NCBI GenBank assembly: GCA_021495925.1
Contig: JAKEKT010000048.1
Location: 62,001 to 126,000 of the forward strand
Direction of reading: 5' to 3'
From: Diplodia intermedia
Taxonomy: Eukaryota; Ascomycota; Dothideomycetes; Botryosphaeriales; Botryosphaeriaceae
Length of the DNA stretch: 64,000 nt
Shown: positions 45,739 to 58,014 of the stretch, piece after piece
Layout of the letters: each line of letters begins with the position of its first letter
How positions within the stretch are numbered: the stretch's first letter is position 1
Notes under the pieces: generated by a model
The model's database searches: none
Told to the model about the DNA's origin: nothing
The model's input: only the letters and a program-made list of their open reading frames with translations
Program-made: the position numbers and the translations under genes

Positions 45739-47135
45739 TCATGAGTACACCCGATTACTTCCACTTCCTTTGGAAGAAGAACTCAAACTGTCATCCTTCT
45801 CGCCCGCGCTGTCGCCACGCATGCGGCTCCTCGCGTACGTTATACCAGCAATATCATCCAACTCCATCGGGTCGCTGCGCACAATGACCGTCGTCTCCGT
45901 CTTGACCGCGAGCATGGCACGCGGCGGCGGAGGGGGAGTGAGCAGCTCGGTGCTATCCTGCCGCACCAACAAACGATCACTCCCATCTCCAATGATGATG
46001 GAGCGGCGGAAGCCGGCGCCCGCGCCGGCTTCGATGATGGTGGTGGTGCCGAAGAGTTGGCGGTTCTTCCAGAAAGGGAAGGAGGACTGGAAGGTGTCGA
46101 TAATGTCGGCTTCGGCCCGGGCACTGGCAGCTTCCTCGTCGTCGTAATCGTGTTCGATGTCATTGTCGGGGGCACCACCGCCACCGGGCAGGGGGATGAA
46201 GACGTCGCGGGTGAGGCAGAACACCAAGACGTCGAGCCAGCCGGTGCAGGCGATCATGGCGCCGGCGAGGCACAGGAGCTCCATGCTTGTTTCGGTGCCG
46301 CCGACGCTCTGGAGGCGGGCGGAGGCGATGGGAAGGGTACAAATGACGTAGATGAGAGGATATACGACCATCATGTAGGCGGCGCGCTGCGCCTTGGCCG
46401 CCGTGACGGAGCAGGGGAAGTGATTCCTCTTGATGCGCAGGCGGATGATCCAGAAAAGGGCGCCGTAAAGGACGACGGTGCCGAACTCGGCGACGAAGAT
46501 CCAGAAGTAGTGGCCCCACAGACGTAGGCTGGGGTACTTGATGTTGATCCAGCACTGTGACTTGAGGTGAGCTGGAGTAGTGATGACAATCAAGGGGAAG
46601 AACTTACCCAGGCACCGGCACGGACGTAGAAATCTTCGGTATGTGTGGCCACACCCAAAATGGCAGATAGAAAGACGAGTGCCCAGATTGAGGCGCAAGC
46701 AGTGTAGAAGGTGTGGGTATCGATTCTGTAGGAGAGGGCTATACAGGCGAAAGTGTGAAGGCCGATGGCGACGGCCCACCAGCCGCTTGCCAGGTCGCCG
46801 ACGGATACGAACCATCCCTGGGCGTAGCACGAGGGGGAATCGACGTCGATTTCATCGTGCAGAAGCCACTCGATGTTGATGAAGAAAGCGATGGCTTGTT
46901 GGAGGTCGGCAAGGAGAAGGTTGAAGATGAGGAACAGGAACTGGTTCTGGGCGCCGTGGGCTTTTCTGTGCCACCGGGAAAAGAGGGTGCGGGCGAGGAA
47001 GAAGAGAAGGATGGAGGAAGAGACAAGTGACATGGCACTGAAGACGACTATTGCAGTGAGGCCCCTGGTCATGACACGGGTTAAAGGAGAGAGGGAGGCG
47101 GACTCGGGTGCCATGTCGGCTACATTCTGGCCCAT
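45739..47135 (-). CDS. Git3-like seven-transmembrane receptor (first of tandem pair)
   Basis: Two exons, 46608-47135 and 45739-46554, give 447 residues from the ATG at 47135 (MGQNVADMAPESASLSPL). Seven hydrophobic segments are visible: five in exon 1, including GLTAIVVFSAMSLVSSSILL, FLFLIFNLLLADLQQAIAFF and WWAVAIGLHTFACIALSYRI, and two or more in exon 2 (FWIFVAEFGTVVLYGALFWI, AYMMVVYPLIYVICTLPIAS). The LLADLQQ motif, the YPLIYV motif and the last helix AGAMIACTGWLDVLVFCLTR match fungal Git3/Gpr1-type glucose or nutrient receptors that act through a G-alpha protein and cAMP. The intracellular tail of about 170 residues is rich in acidic and Ser residues. The second gene at 50.2-51.9 kb has the same intron position (AGAW|CW) and is a paralogue. 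The ligand is unknown. Confidence 0.85.
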
Positions 47136-49322
47136 TGTGGCGTATACAACAAAAGAGAAAGGCAACAAGGCTGATGGTCAGGCGGGAGGATGGCAACATG
47201 GTGGGACGGAAGAGGCGGGCTGGGCATATGTAGCAATGGTCGGAGGGCGCGGAGGGAGTGGATTAAGTTACAAGGATGAGTCGTGGTGATGCCGGGGTGT
47301 TTTGATGCTTAGATCTGGCCAAGAGCGGGTGCACAGATCGGAAGAGGCATCGTTAGAGCGCAGCCAGCGCCTAAGGACGGACATCCCGTGCAGACGGAAG
47401 TTTGTTGGACAGATACGGACTGGCGCAATGCCAATGGGCTGATGCAGCGTGTTGGCGTCCATGCGAGAGTTGGATGTTGGCTCGAGTACGTAGTAGAGAA
47501 AGGGTCTGTTGGGCGACAGACGACGACCCGTCTCGTTCAAACGCATGAAGGGCGTTTGGGTGCGCCCAGCGCGGAGCCAAGCCGGCGGGTAGCAACGGCG
47601 GGCGCAGAGGGGACGGCTTCTCGAATCATGAAGGAGAGGAGCGAGGCCGGATGCAGGCTGGGAGGGCGATCGTTTGGGGCTGGTGTTGGGCGCTGACTCG
47701 CTCCTGCCCTGCGCTCCGCCGCCCGCCTCGTCGCTCTCCGCCGCCTTCCGCCCTCTGCGCGTTCCGCCTCGCCCCCAAAGTGCCAACCCTCCAGCCAGCC
47801 ACCACGTGTTTGCCTGCTGCTCACATGCATCGCGCTGCCCCAGTGCAGCAGCCGTCTCGGCCATGCTGAAGCTACGTCGCAGCCTTACCCGACTTGTTTC
47901 AGCTGCAGAGCTTATCCCAGCGCTCAGGCCCGTCGATCCGCCCCCCGGCTTCAGCTGCTCCACCTCCTCGACGCGGCTATCACCAAACGCATGCTCCTTT
48001 CTCGGAGCCATGCTCTCGCCTCCTCTCCACCACCTGCCCTCCGACCCCAGCGTTGATCGGCTCTGGGCCTGCACCGCCAACCTTCGCCCCTCCTAATTGC
48101 ACCAGAGTATATCCACGGATACACTGCATATCTGTGAACAAGAGCTTCGACTGCCTCAACCTTGTTCCTCGTAACGTCGGCCGACGCAGCAACGCCCGCG
48201 CGGCCCGGCACGGTACCGCTGTCAAGTCCAGGGTGGGCTGGCCTTGTCGCTGCCCAAGCCCGTCCGCTGATCGTCTGAGATGCCTCGGCATACGTGGGGG
48301 AGAGGTTAATATACTGGAGCTTGGCTGCATCTAAGTGCCGGCTGACTTTATTTGCAAATCTACAACATCCGAGACACGAGCTGGCCTGATCTGATGAGTG
48401 ATGTGATGAGTGATGCTCGACCACAACCAAACCCTAACTCGGTCGCTCCTGCTCTAGAACTCGTCTCTGTCTCATGTCCACGGCAGCTAGACTTTTCAGC
48501 TGCCCTGCTCGTCTCATCTGCCGCCTTGTTCCTAATTGACAGCGTCGTATTCCCCTTCTCCACCGCATCTCGAGCCTGGGCGCGTGCCGTCATCTAATGC
48601 TGACATGATGCCCAGCGCCCGCAGCCACAACCGCGCATCCTCTTACAAATTATCCGCCCGCTGACTCGCGCGAAAAACCGTTGCCGAGATTGACGGCGCC
48701 TCTGATCAGGGTCCTTCCGCCTGGCTGATGCCCATTCTCCACACTGTGGCACTACTGCTTTCCATAACGGTCGAGGTCCGTCGGCAGTCGAGTCAAGTAG
48801 GACGAGACGGCGCGCTTGGCACCGTTTACACGCCCCGCGACGACGTCGGACCCACCGTGTTACGGCGGAGGTTGGCGAGACCCAGGAGCTTAACCGAACT
48901 TCATCGCACGAGTCAAGCATGAGAAAGACAGGGTTTGATTTCGACCAGCGGAAGAATTTGAAAATCGGTGATCCACACGATGCGTTGACGGACTCAACTC
49001 CGTGATCTTTTAATGGAGAGTTCCTGTCGCAAGTCTTATTCTTATTCTTATTCTTATTCTCTTCTTCCTCTTACTCGTCTTCTTCGTCTTCTTCGTACAG
49101 CTATTACTCTACGTTTAAATGACACCCACTTTACAATGTCGGTTTGTTTAGTATATATTACAACTGGGTTAAGATAGTTGACGCATACATGTTAGACATG
49201 GACGCTTCAACTCCTCAGCCTTACGTGGGCTTTTACCCCCAAAACCTCCTCCTACCCTTTCATCACTTCGGTGGCCGGCCCCCAGTTCTGGAAACACTCA
49301 AAATCAATCGTTACTCTAAAGG
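47136..49322. other. intergenic between the two receptors (left part)
   Basis: 2.2 kb. Both strands have open frames up to about 270 codons in the GC-rich section 47270-48100, but no recognisable family or splice pattern. Probably receptor promoter sequence. Confidence 0.5.
49034..49057. repeat. hexanucleotide microsatellite (TCTTAT)4
   Basis: Four perfect TCTTAT units followed by a longer degenerate CTT-rich tract to about 49100. Confidence 0.9.
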
Positions 49323-49537
49323 CGCAGCAGGTGCCATGAAGAATCGGGCCCTCTAAGCTCCATTGACGACGCTACTACCCTTCCTACATAGGTAGTTGAA
49401 TTCAAGTTCCGGACGCATTTGCGCTTATCTAAGACCCACATCATCGTCCAGATCTTAGATTCAACTACCTATAAATATAGTGCAATATCTCCAAGAGGAG
49501 CTTTCAGGTAGACCCGACTATTTTGTCACCTGCTGTG
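49323..49537. repeat. palindromic MITE-like repeat, copy G (complete)
   Basis: 215 bp. Outer ends CGCAGCAGGTG and, as the complement of the right side, CACAGCAGGTGACAAAATAG. Inner arms GGTAGTTGAATTCAAGTTCC and AGATCTTAGATTCAACTACC. AAGG flanks both sides (49319-49322 and 49538-49541) and could be a 4-bp target duplication, but such a short match may be chance. Confidence 0.9.
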
Positions 49538-49940
49538 AAGGCATACTTCAACTACAGGGGCACTCGGTAAATTCATTCAACAGGGTCGGACCAGCAAACC
49601 TGTCAAAAAGACGGAAAAATGGAAAAGTGAGATTAAATTCAGTATGAGAAAGATCGTAGCCTCGCAAGTCAGAAAATGTTCCATATCCCGAGCACTTCGT
49701 AACAAGGCCTCCTCTACGTAAGGTACATGTTCATCTGCCATCGTTGGTATCTCTCTCTTGCTAATATGATCGAGAGCAGTTGTTGTCTTGCATATCAGTC
49801 TACAATGTGAAGAGTCGACAGGATGAAGACGAGGGTATGGGAAAGAGGGAAAAAGAAAATTGAGAAGAAAAAAAAGAGTATAGCCTTCCCAGGTCGTGAA
49901 CACCTTTTCCATGGATACTCCTCCCCGACCATGTACACGT

Positions 49941-49943
<3 letters not shown>

Positions 49944-49986
<43 letters not shown>
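49944..49986. repeat. GA dinucleotide microsatellite
   Basis: About 21 uninterrupted GA units, 250 bp downstream (3') of the second receptor's stop. It is likely to be polymorphic in length. Confidence 0.95.
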
Positions 49987-49988
<2 letters not shown>

Positions 49989-50236
49989 GGAAGAATAGGC
50001 CGTACCCAGTCCGGTATCCAGGGTATCTCAGATGCTAGAAAGAAAAAGCAAAAAGAAAACAAAATTGGCGAGTCATTCCGGTCTAGCGTACATTGTGTAT
50101 CATCAAAAGGTAATGGGGAGAATAAAAAAGAAATGAGAACTGTTGGAAATTTTGGCACATCGCAATTTCGACTCCAGGTATTATTCGGTATTTGTTTTCT
50201 TTTTCCTTGTCGGTTGGATTCTTGTTCTTTTCTTCT

Positions 50237-51876
50237 TTAGTATGGACTACCCGACCTTGGCCTCATGGCACGCGAGTTGCCCACCACCTCGACAGTTCTC
50301 CCGTTGGGCGTTGACATGCCGCTGCTACCGTTGCTACCGCTACCCTCACCGGGCAGCATGAAACCGTTGGCCGGCTCGACCCTAACCTCAACCTTCGTCT
50401 CGGCGCGCACGCCGCCGAGGCCGGCAAGGATGGAGTCGGTGCTGCCACGGGGCGTCGACTCGCGGGCAGAGGTGCTGCTGCTGCGGGTGCGGGTGAGGCC
50501 CTGTGTGGAGGGAGTGCTGCTAGCCTTGTGCTTGGGGCGGCCGACGCGCTCGGTGGCATGGTGATGGACGCCACCCTTGGACAGTTCGTCCATATCGATG
50601 AAGTTGGAGCCGCGCGCGTCGAGACCGCCGGTGATAGTGACGGTGTGGTCGGCGCCCATGCCGCCCTTGCGGTCGCTGAAGGATGCAATATCCCAGCCCG
50701 TGGCAGTGTGGCTGCTGCCATTGCCTCCATAGCCGGTGCGTCCTCCAGAGGAGGAGACGCCCTTGCCGGCCCCGCCCTGGGGCTGGTCGATTTCGTTGGA
50801 GACGAGCACGCGGCGCGTCAGCGCGTACAGGGCGGCGTCGACCCAGCCGCACGACGTCATCATCGAGCCGGCGGCGCAGTAGTAGGCGATGGGCAGGGTC
50901 TGGCCAGTCATTGTGGCCATGCGGCCCGCGGCCAGGGGCAGGGTCAGCAGCACGTACGTGAGCGGGTACAAGACCATGTAGCGCGCCGCCTGCGAGACTT
51001 TGTGTTGCGTGCTGTGCTGGTGTGCGCTGGCGATGTTGACGAGCTGCTTGCGCAGGTAGATGAAGATGAGGGCGTAGATGATGACAGTGCCAAACTCGAT
51101 AATGAATATCCACAGGTAGTGCAACCAGAGGCGCTCCGTCTCGTACTTGTCCGATGCCCAGCACTAGGAAGCGATGAATGTTAGCCTTTTCCTCGTAGTC
51201 TAGTCGTTATTCGTGCTACCATGATGGGAGATGAAAGTATTCCCGGCTCCTGCCCGCCACGAAAGCTCAACGATCATGCGAGGTGATCTAACACCTTTTC
51301 CGGTTGCTCCTTTCATCTCGTTCTATGGTCGCTCCTTGAAAGAAAAGAGTCACTTACCCAAGCACCAGCTGCGGTGAAGTAGTCACTCCCATGCATCGCC
51401 GGACCAAGCACCGTTAGCAACAAGGCGAGCGCCCAGATGACAATTGTGCCGGTCAAGAAGGCCCTGAAAGGAAGCTGGCGGCCCTTGACGACGCTAAAGA
51501 AGGTGTGCAGGGCGATAGCGAGGACGAACATGCCGGAAGAGATGTCGCCAATCTGGACGAGCCAGGCCTGGCCAAAGCAGGCGGGGCTTGGGGCCAGCAT
51601 GCTGTCGGTGTGGATCCAATGGAAGCTGATGAGGAAGGAGATGGACTGCTGTAGGTCGGCCAGCAGCAGATTGTAAATAAGCAGCACGTACTGGTTGTAA
51701 CCGACGTAGCTGCGGTAATGTTTGCGCCACGATACCAGACGGTATGTGATCCAGCACAACAGTGCGAGCGTTGCCACCGTCGACATCAGCGCGAAGATGC
51801 CAACCGGCCACAGGCCCCGTCGCAGGTCTTCCGGCAGCGGGTCCACGCTGTACGGCCATGGGAAGTATTGCGGCAT
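50237..51876 (-). CDS. Git3-like seven-transmembrane receptor (second of tandem pair)
   Basis: Two exons, 51358-51876 and 50237-51163, give 481 residues from the ATG at 51876 (MPQYFPWPYSVDPLPEDLRR). The hydrophobic segments follow the same pattern as the first receptor: GIFALMSTVATLALLCWITY, YVLLIYNLLLADLQQSISFL, FLTGTIVIWALALLLTVLGP, YLWIFIIEFGTVIIYALIFI and MVLYPLTYVLLTLPLAAG. Shared signatures are NLLLADLQQ, CFGQAW (CYAQGW in the first), the AGAW|CW intron junction and W-V/L-D-A/V-L in the final helix. The tail of about 190 residues is Gly/Ser-rich with RTRSSSTSARES and other likely phosphorylation clusters. It should be a plasma-membrane nutrient or small-molecule receptor of the Git3/Gpr1 type. 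The intron is 194 bp against 53 bp in the neighbour. Ligand and G protein are not determinable from sequence. Confidence 0.87.
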
Positions 51877-54800
51877 GTTCTCGGTTCTTGAATTGCGAAT
51901 CAACGGGGGTTTTTTGCTTCCGTCCGAAGGTTTAATTCCTTTTAGCCTTCAGACTTCTCCGTTTCCGGCTATTATTGGTTCGTCGGCGTGGAATAAAGAG
52001 TTATAGGGCGCCGTATGGATCGACAGCTTGGGCCAGAAAGTCGTGTCTTCGTGGATGTCAATTGGCTCTATACCCTCGAGTGCATGTCGAGAAGTGTATC
52101 CTGGTCTTTCGTTCCTTCAGTCCGTGCAGCGGTTTTGGTGGAAGGCCTCGTGGTGAAGAGGATATGCCTCAGTGGCGCGGATGTGTTGAGACAGGCGAAA
52201 TGAGGGTAAGAGAGGGAGTGGAGGGAGGGGGGCTGATATGAGAAGGAAGAACGAGGGTCGGTGGGGCTGAACAGGGAGTGGTATGGGAGGAAGACTATAG
52301 AGCGGGGAGGAGGGAATTCGAGGCACAAGGCGAGGCAAAACCAGGGACGAAAGGATGATGGAAGATGGGGCTTTTGGCAAGGGAACACGGCAGTCTTTTT
52401 CAGTTGACCAGGGTCCTGATGGACGTGGGGCGTCAGAAGGGCAGGGTGGTGATTAGGTGGATCAGTGCACTCGCCGCTGGCCGGGGATGGGATGAGGCGA
52501 GAGAGGGCGGCATCAGTGGGAATGCGCCATGGCAGATCAAACGGGAGGCAGAGGACGCGGATGCGGGTGCTAATGGGGACGGGCCCGGTAAATCTGGCCC
52601 AGCTGGCCTGTCATCTCTTGTCTCCACCGGGATCCTTCGGCAGCCTGAGGAAGTTGGACCGGGGCATGCTGGCAGGGCGCACGCCATCAGCTTTTCCGGC
52701 GGCCATGATGCCCGCTTGGCCGGTCCAGCGTGGGATTCGGGCCGCCGCCATTGGATTATTTTTTGTGGGTTGGCCCCGGTGTCCTGGTGGCAGGATGTTG
52801 GAGGCGCGCTCGGTGCAGCTCCGGGACGCGCAGCTCGTTGACATAGGTGCTACCTGCGGCGGAAGGATTCGAGGCTAGCTGGCGGCGCAACCGCAGAAGC
52901 TCCGCGTCTCTCTTGTTGTGCCCATCGCGTTTTGCTCGAATGCCATGGCCGCCGGCTGTGGCGGGAGTGTGGGAGGCGCCGCGAGCTGAGGTCGCACCAG
53001 GAACCAGGGCCGACGACTCGTCTGGCGCAGTCCAGATGGCGCAGGCTGGTGCCGACAGGGGATGCCGTGGAGGCGACTACGTAAACAGCAGCGTGGGTTG
53101 GACGGTCTCAGGCGAATGACGGGGCGGCATGTCGTTGTGCTGCGGCTAGCCAGGCACCTGCCACGATCTGCGCTCCCAAGAGCATGGGGTAGGCAGGCGC
53201 CCGCCCGTTACGGAGCGCTGCGCCGGGGATCAGCAGGGGGTCTTGCTTCTTCCTGTGCACCCGCGCAACCGCAAGAACAGACGGCGTCGACACGACGGCA
53301 ACGGCGCACTGCACTATCCGCCCGCCAGCAGAAGCGGAAATGCTGGGTTACGACGGACGACCGAGGCGCGCCAGCGGGCCGGGAGTGCACTTCCGGCGGG
53401 AGGAAACGCCGCCGGTGGGGAACAACCTAAGACACCAAGAGCGACGCCGAAGGCTTGCCTGCCCGTCTGACTCGCATGCTCTGCGGTTGACACGCCGCAC
53501 ACAACGGCGTCGACTCGCCCTCACGGCAACCCAGGGCAACGTTTCGCTAGTGGGCGCTACGTTCGACAACCGCATCACGCAGTCGATTAGCGGCGCCCAT
53601 CGTCATCCTCTACCGTCCTCAAACGCCAAACCGTCTCTGTTTGCCGCCGCTCCCTGCCGTCGTAGGAACGGTATTTGCAATTCGACACATGGGCGTGCGC
53701 ATCCCGAGGAAAATCGCCGAATGGTGGGCATCATGGAACGTGACAGCTGGCCGGCAGCACCCTAACCCGCTCCTTTCCCAGAACAACACCTTAGCTGCCC
53801 TCACCGGCGGCGAGCCTGTCCGTTTCAGGGCGCCGGACTGGAAAGATACTTCGGGCGACATTGGCATTCCAAAGCGTGGGATGGCCCTCGACCTCTAGGC
53901 CGCTGCGGGGTAGGGGACGGAGACTGCGGCGCGGAAATAATTGCACCCTCCTGTGTACGGATACTGCAGGCACGCAGGGCTGAGGACGGGGAAAAAGAAA
54001 GAGCCACATCGGATCTCGATCACAGGGGCACCACTGCAATTCGCCGCCCTTGCTTCCTTCTCACACTATCGGCGGATCGGCGCGCAGGCTGGCTCAGCAT
54101 CTTCATCTTCGCTCGGCTCCGCTTTGCTGTGTCGTCCAGCGCAATGATCCACCCTCAGCGTCCGCAAATCGTCGGCCTGTGAGGTTCCTGTTGCGCGCGC
54201 GAAAGGACCAAGGGATTCACAACCAACAGCCCCACTCCGGAACTCGTCAGAAGCAAAAAAGGATCCACCGCCCGTGCCCGTGCCCGCGCCGCCTTAAGCG
54301 ACAAACGGAAGCATGCCCGTCCGCTTTGTTACCCAATACTGTGACTTGCGCGTCGCTCCCGCCGCGGCTTGTCGGCGCTGCGGTGCGGGTGGGGTGTTGT
54401 AGATGATCTCTATTGACCACAGGGGAAGCTTATCCCAACAAGCCTTTTTTTTTTCTTTCTTCTGCTCGGCCAGTTGCGGCGCCTGACGTTGTTCTTCTGC
54501 GGAAACGAAAAAGCAAAAAAATCCTACAGGAAGACGTGGCGCACGTCACTGTTTCTTCGCCCAACGGCGCCGGATACTTCGGTCGCTACTACGTGGTGTC
54601 TCGCCCTCGGTGTCTCCGTTCTGGAATAATCCTCGGGCATAGCGACCACTCGCCGATCCACCCGCCGATCCACCTTTGCAATCAACAAGATGATTGGACT
54701 CGCTCGCTTTCGCAACCTCTTGATGAAGAACTCCCCCCGGTGGGGCTGCGGCGGCAAGCACTCAACTGCTCCACTTCACCATCTGGAGCTGAGGCTGTGC

Positions 54801-57261
54801 GCCATGTCACCCTCATCAGCCCACCTCTCCTTTCCCCCCGTGTCTCGAACCAGCCAGTAAAAAAGTCGATTTCGTCTTCATCAATTCTCGGCCCTTTGCG
54901 CTGGATGGCGAAGCGGGACTCGGCACGCCTAGTCATGAAATCACCGCAGCCGCAGCGGGAAAGCCGCCGCGGCGCAGGATCCACCGAGAGAGCAAACCGG
55001 GCGGGAACACCCGGTTGCTGCTCTCAGCTCACCCAGTCAATCCCAGCTACTACGAGTACCATGGCACTATTGAAGTATGGCCAGAACCACGCCCAAAATC
55101 CTACCGCGGTTCGGAAGCTGCATCCTCAGATCATTATGCAGGCAGCCGACGTCTCCGGCAGATCTCCCCGCTCCCGCGGAAAGTCCTTCGACGTCCTTTC
55201 AGCGGTTCAGTGGCTTCAACATTTGGACCCTGGTATTCGTGCGTGGGGCTCCCCACTACTTCTCGTTATTGGGCACTGCTACTTTGCTGAACACTTTGTC
55301 CGGTGCCTTCACACTTACGCTCCATATCGCGCGCTCTTCTGTCCGCTGCGACCGGCCATCAAAGTGCAGATGGCTTCGCAGGATCGATAAGCCTACAGCC
55401 GCTTGTTTCTCTTTGGGAACTGCTGCTGAACCTACATCGTTTCCAGTTGCTGCTCAGCCAGCGCCAATACTTCGGTGCTCCCGCGGCGGCGCATAGGAGA
55501 GTATGGAAGATCCCATGACGAAGGAGCCAAGCCATCAACCGCGCTATCGACCGTTCACTGGTGGGGCTGCGAGCTTGGTCGGCCTCGCCCTATTTTTCGT
55601 CCCTGAAGAAAAGGTTTCCTTGCCCGGTCATTAATGATCACTTTGCTCCGGTTCCGCGCTCACCACCTTTCCGGACTAGGTTTGGCATTTCACCGTGTGA
55701 TTGGTGGGTGCGCTCTTATAGGATTGTCTTCCTTGCTAGTATGGCATATCCATTTCTGCAAAGGGTCCCTGGCGTGTTTGAGAACAGGAAATGCTCATCC
55801 TACCTGACGCCACTTTTATCATATTCTTCCGCACGTGGAGGCTAGGATGACGCGGGTTTCCAGAACGAAAAAGAAATGAGCAGCACCAGCAACAATCGGC
55901 GCAGAATCCAGTCAGGATCGACACCGCAGGGCAGGCCTCGATAGCTATCAATTGGGTGTGATGAGACACGGATCCGAATGCGGTAGTCATCGCGATGTAC
56001 GTGCTGTGTAGGTGCTGTCCTTTTCTTCTGGCTCAAAAAAAGAGCAGCTGATGGGGAATCGTCCATCGGTATCTGCATTTACCGAAGCTCACCCGTCTCG
56101 TCAATGCTGTGGCATCACTCCTGTCGCGACGAGTTCCGAACTCTCCCGGGATATGCTGTACGGATACACGCCAACGGACGCATTTCGTACGGTCTCCGTT
56201 CCGGCGTCCTTTTCTTCTGAAACGCGCGAGGTCGCCATTGTGCAGCACAGCATCTCAACCCGCTATTTCCGATATTCGTTCCCGGGCAATCTTACTAACG
56301 ATATATGCTTTTTAATAGTTCTACACCAGCGCACGTCAAGTTCACCATAGAAAAACATTTCCCCTTTGTCGTCAGCACTAAGTTTTGGTACGTACCCACA
56401 CCGTCCCAGCCCAGATGTCGATCCTCCGCAAAGAAGACCCGCGGTTTTGGTGGCGAGAGATCGGACGTGGGCCCGAGTCTCCCTTCGCCTAGCTCTTCAC
56501 TCCACTACATGTTGCCCAGTGCTTTGGAAAGACCCAAGACGATCGTCGGGGTAGCTTTAGCAAAGTCGGAAAGGTGGCCCATCTGAAGAAGAAGATCACC
56601 ATGGTCATTGGATGGGGGGAGAGACGGGTTATGGGGCTGTAGGGTTCTCTCGGGGATGACTCGGAGGTGGGTTGTGTTACATGGGTTGGTTTCGGAGCAG
56701 TTGTCCTGGATGGGCAGGAGTGTGCGGAACGCACGGGATTTGGGGGATCTGACGGGGAAGCCGTGACAAGTGGAGTTCTGATCTCCATTGCTTTTCTTGA
56801 GAACGCGTCTGTCCGTGGTGGGTGTGGAGTGGAGGGAGAAAGTGCTTGTTGCAGCACGGACAAAGACATGAGATGATCTGCTTGGCTTTTGCCCATGCGA
56901 TATCGGAAGATCTATCTTCGTAGGCCACGTCTTTAGTAATTCTCCGGTCATGACACGATAAGAAATGGCGAGGAGCTGGAACTAGTGGCGTCAGGGTCTT
57001 CGACAAACTCAAACATCAGTTCAAAGATCTGCAACAGCGGGAGGTGCTGGGTCCGGCGCGGCACCTTCGACCGGCATTGAGATGGTCTGACTAACGGGTT
57101 ATCTTGAGTTTCCGCTGTTCTCTTAGTTCGGCCCACCTACTTCGTGCTTACTGGCTAATCCGTTTTCCCAAACTTCAGTAGGGAAATCCGGAATGAATGT
57201 CTTCAATGTGTGGATGTATTTTTACAGTTTCAAACGTCAAATCTACATCCTAATGTCTGCT
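51877..57261. other. 5.4-kb region with no recognised gene
   Basis: The left part (52.0-54.4 kb) is GC-rich; the right part is mixed. Open frames reach 325 codons on the plus strand at 54413-55390, but the translations are Ser/Pro/Arg-rich without domains, helices or splice-consistent neighbours. One hydrophobic stretch (IWTLVFVRGAPHYFSLLGTA) near 55220-55290 belongs to a different frame and stands alone. A possible degenerate palindromic repeat lies near 57190-57275. I cannot exclude a fast-evolving or lineage-specific gene here. Confidence 0.4.
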
Positions 57262-57600
57262 TCAACAGCAAACGTCCGACACTACCGATAGCCGTGTGCT
57301 CTGGATCAATGGACCACCGAGATTCGGGAAGACTACGCTATGCGCCCATGTAGTGGACTTCCTTGAAGACAAGTTGCTGCGTAGCTTATGCCTTCTCTTC
57401 CGCATTTGTGCAAGCCGGAGCAAAGCCGGATATGGTCCCGCGAATCTAGCTGTCGCAGTTGGTGCACCGCAATGCAATTGCCCACGAGATAGCTTGGCAG
57501 TACTCGACAACCACAAGCTCCGCAACAGTGGCCTCTCAACTGGAATCATGGCATTTGCTCGAGATGATTCTCGCCAAACTTCACACCTTATTGAGTGCGG
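57262..57600 (+). pseudogene. broken NACHT-domain (NLR-like) fragment
   Basis: The first frame (57262-57375) gives VLWINGPPRFGKTTLCAHVV, closely matching the Walker A start of fungal NACHT proteins, whose consensus is GPPGFGKT. The expected continuation appears in another frame from about 57380 (VAYAFSSAF, then LSQLVHRNAIAHEIAWQ), interrupted by a TAG at about 57446. Later WHLLEMILAKLHTLL resembles the helix before Walker B. With one frameshift, one stop, and no repeat domain on either side, it is a relic. Intact relatives are nucleotide-triggered receptors involved in non-self recognition in filamentous fungi. The open frame to 57790 that continues from the Walker A is not supported as a gene. 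Confidence 0.65.
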
Positions 57601-58014
57601 CGCGGACTCAGACCGTGTATTAGACAGTAGTACGTTTCCTTCGGCACTCCACGCGGCTGTTTGGAAGTGGTACGCAGGAGGCATACTGTGGTGCATGCAA
57701 TCTGGTGAGCTTGCCATCGACAATTTGAGGATGTCCACTGACAAGTCCACACGTCTACGGTCCAAGGTTCCGTTGCTTGTCTTGTGTTGATGTTGATTAC
57801 TGTTTCATCTGTATGCCGTTACTTGAGCACTTGCAGTTAACACAACCCCACCCCCCGAAGTGGACTAGCGTAAGTATGCCAGGACTACTCAAGCACTGTC
57901 TTACAGCAACCAAAATTTTTTTCGCTTCACCCAAATCATTCTCTCGATCTTCCACCCGACATTTTTTGCCTTAGCCACCCTCGTCACCCTCGAGCTTGGA
58001 TTGCGCCAAACAAG

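Noticed and set aside
47268..48080. 270-codon minus-strand frame upstream of the first receptor
   Set aside because: Ser/Arg/Gly-rich without family features, in a GC-rich promoter-like section where frames occur on all strands.
49944..49986. GA tract considered as a CRISPR-like or regulatory array
   Set aside because: It is a simple dinucleotide microsatellite; there are no spacers.
54413..55390. 325-codon plus-strand frame
   Set aside because: No recognisable domain, biased composition, no conserved neighbours; kept only as a remark in the gene-poor region.
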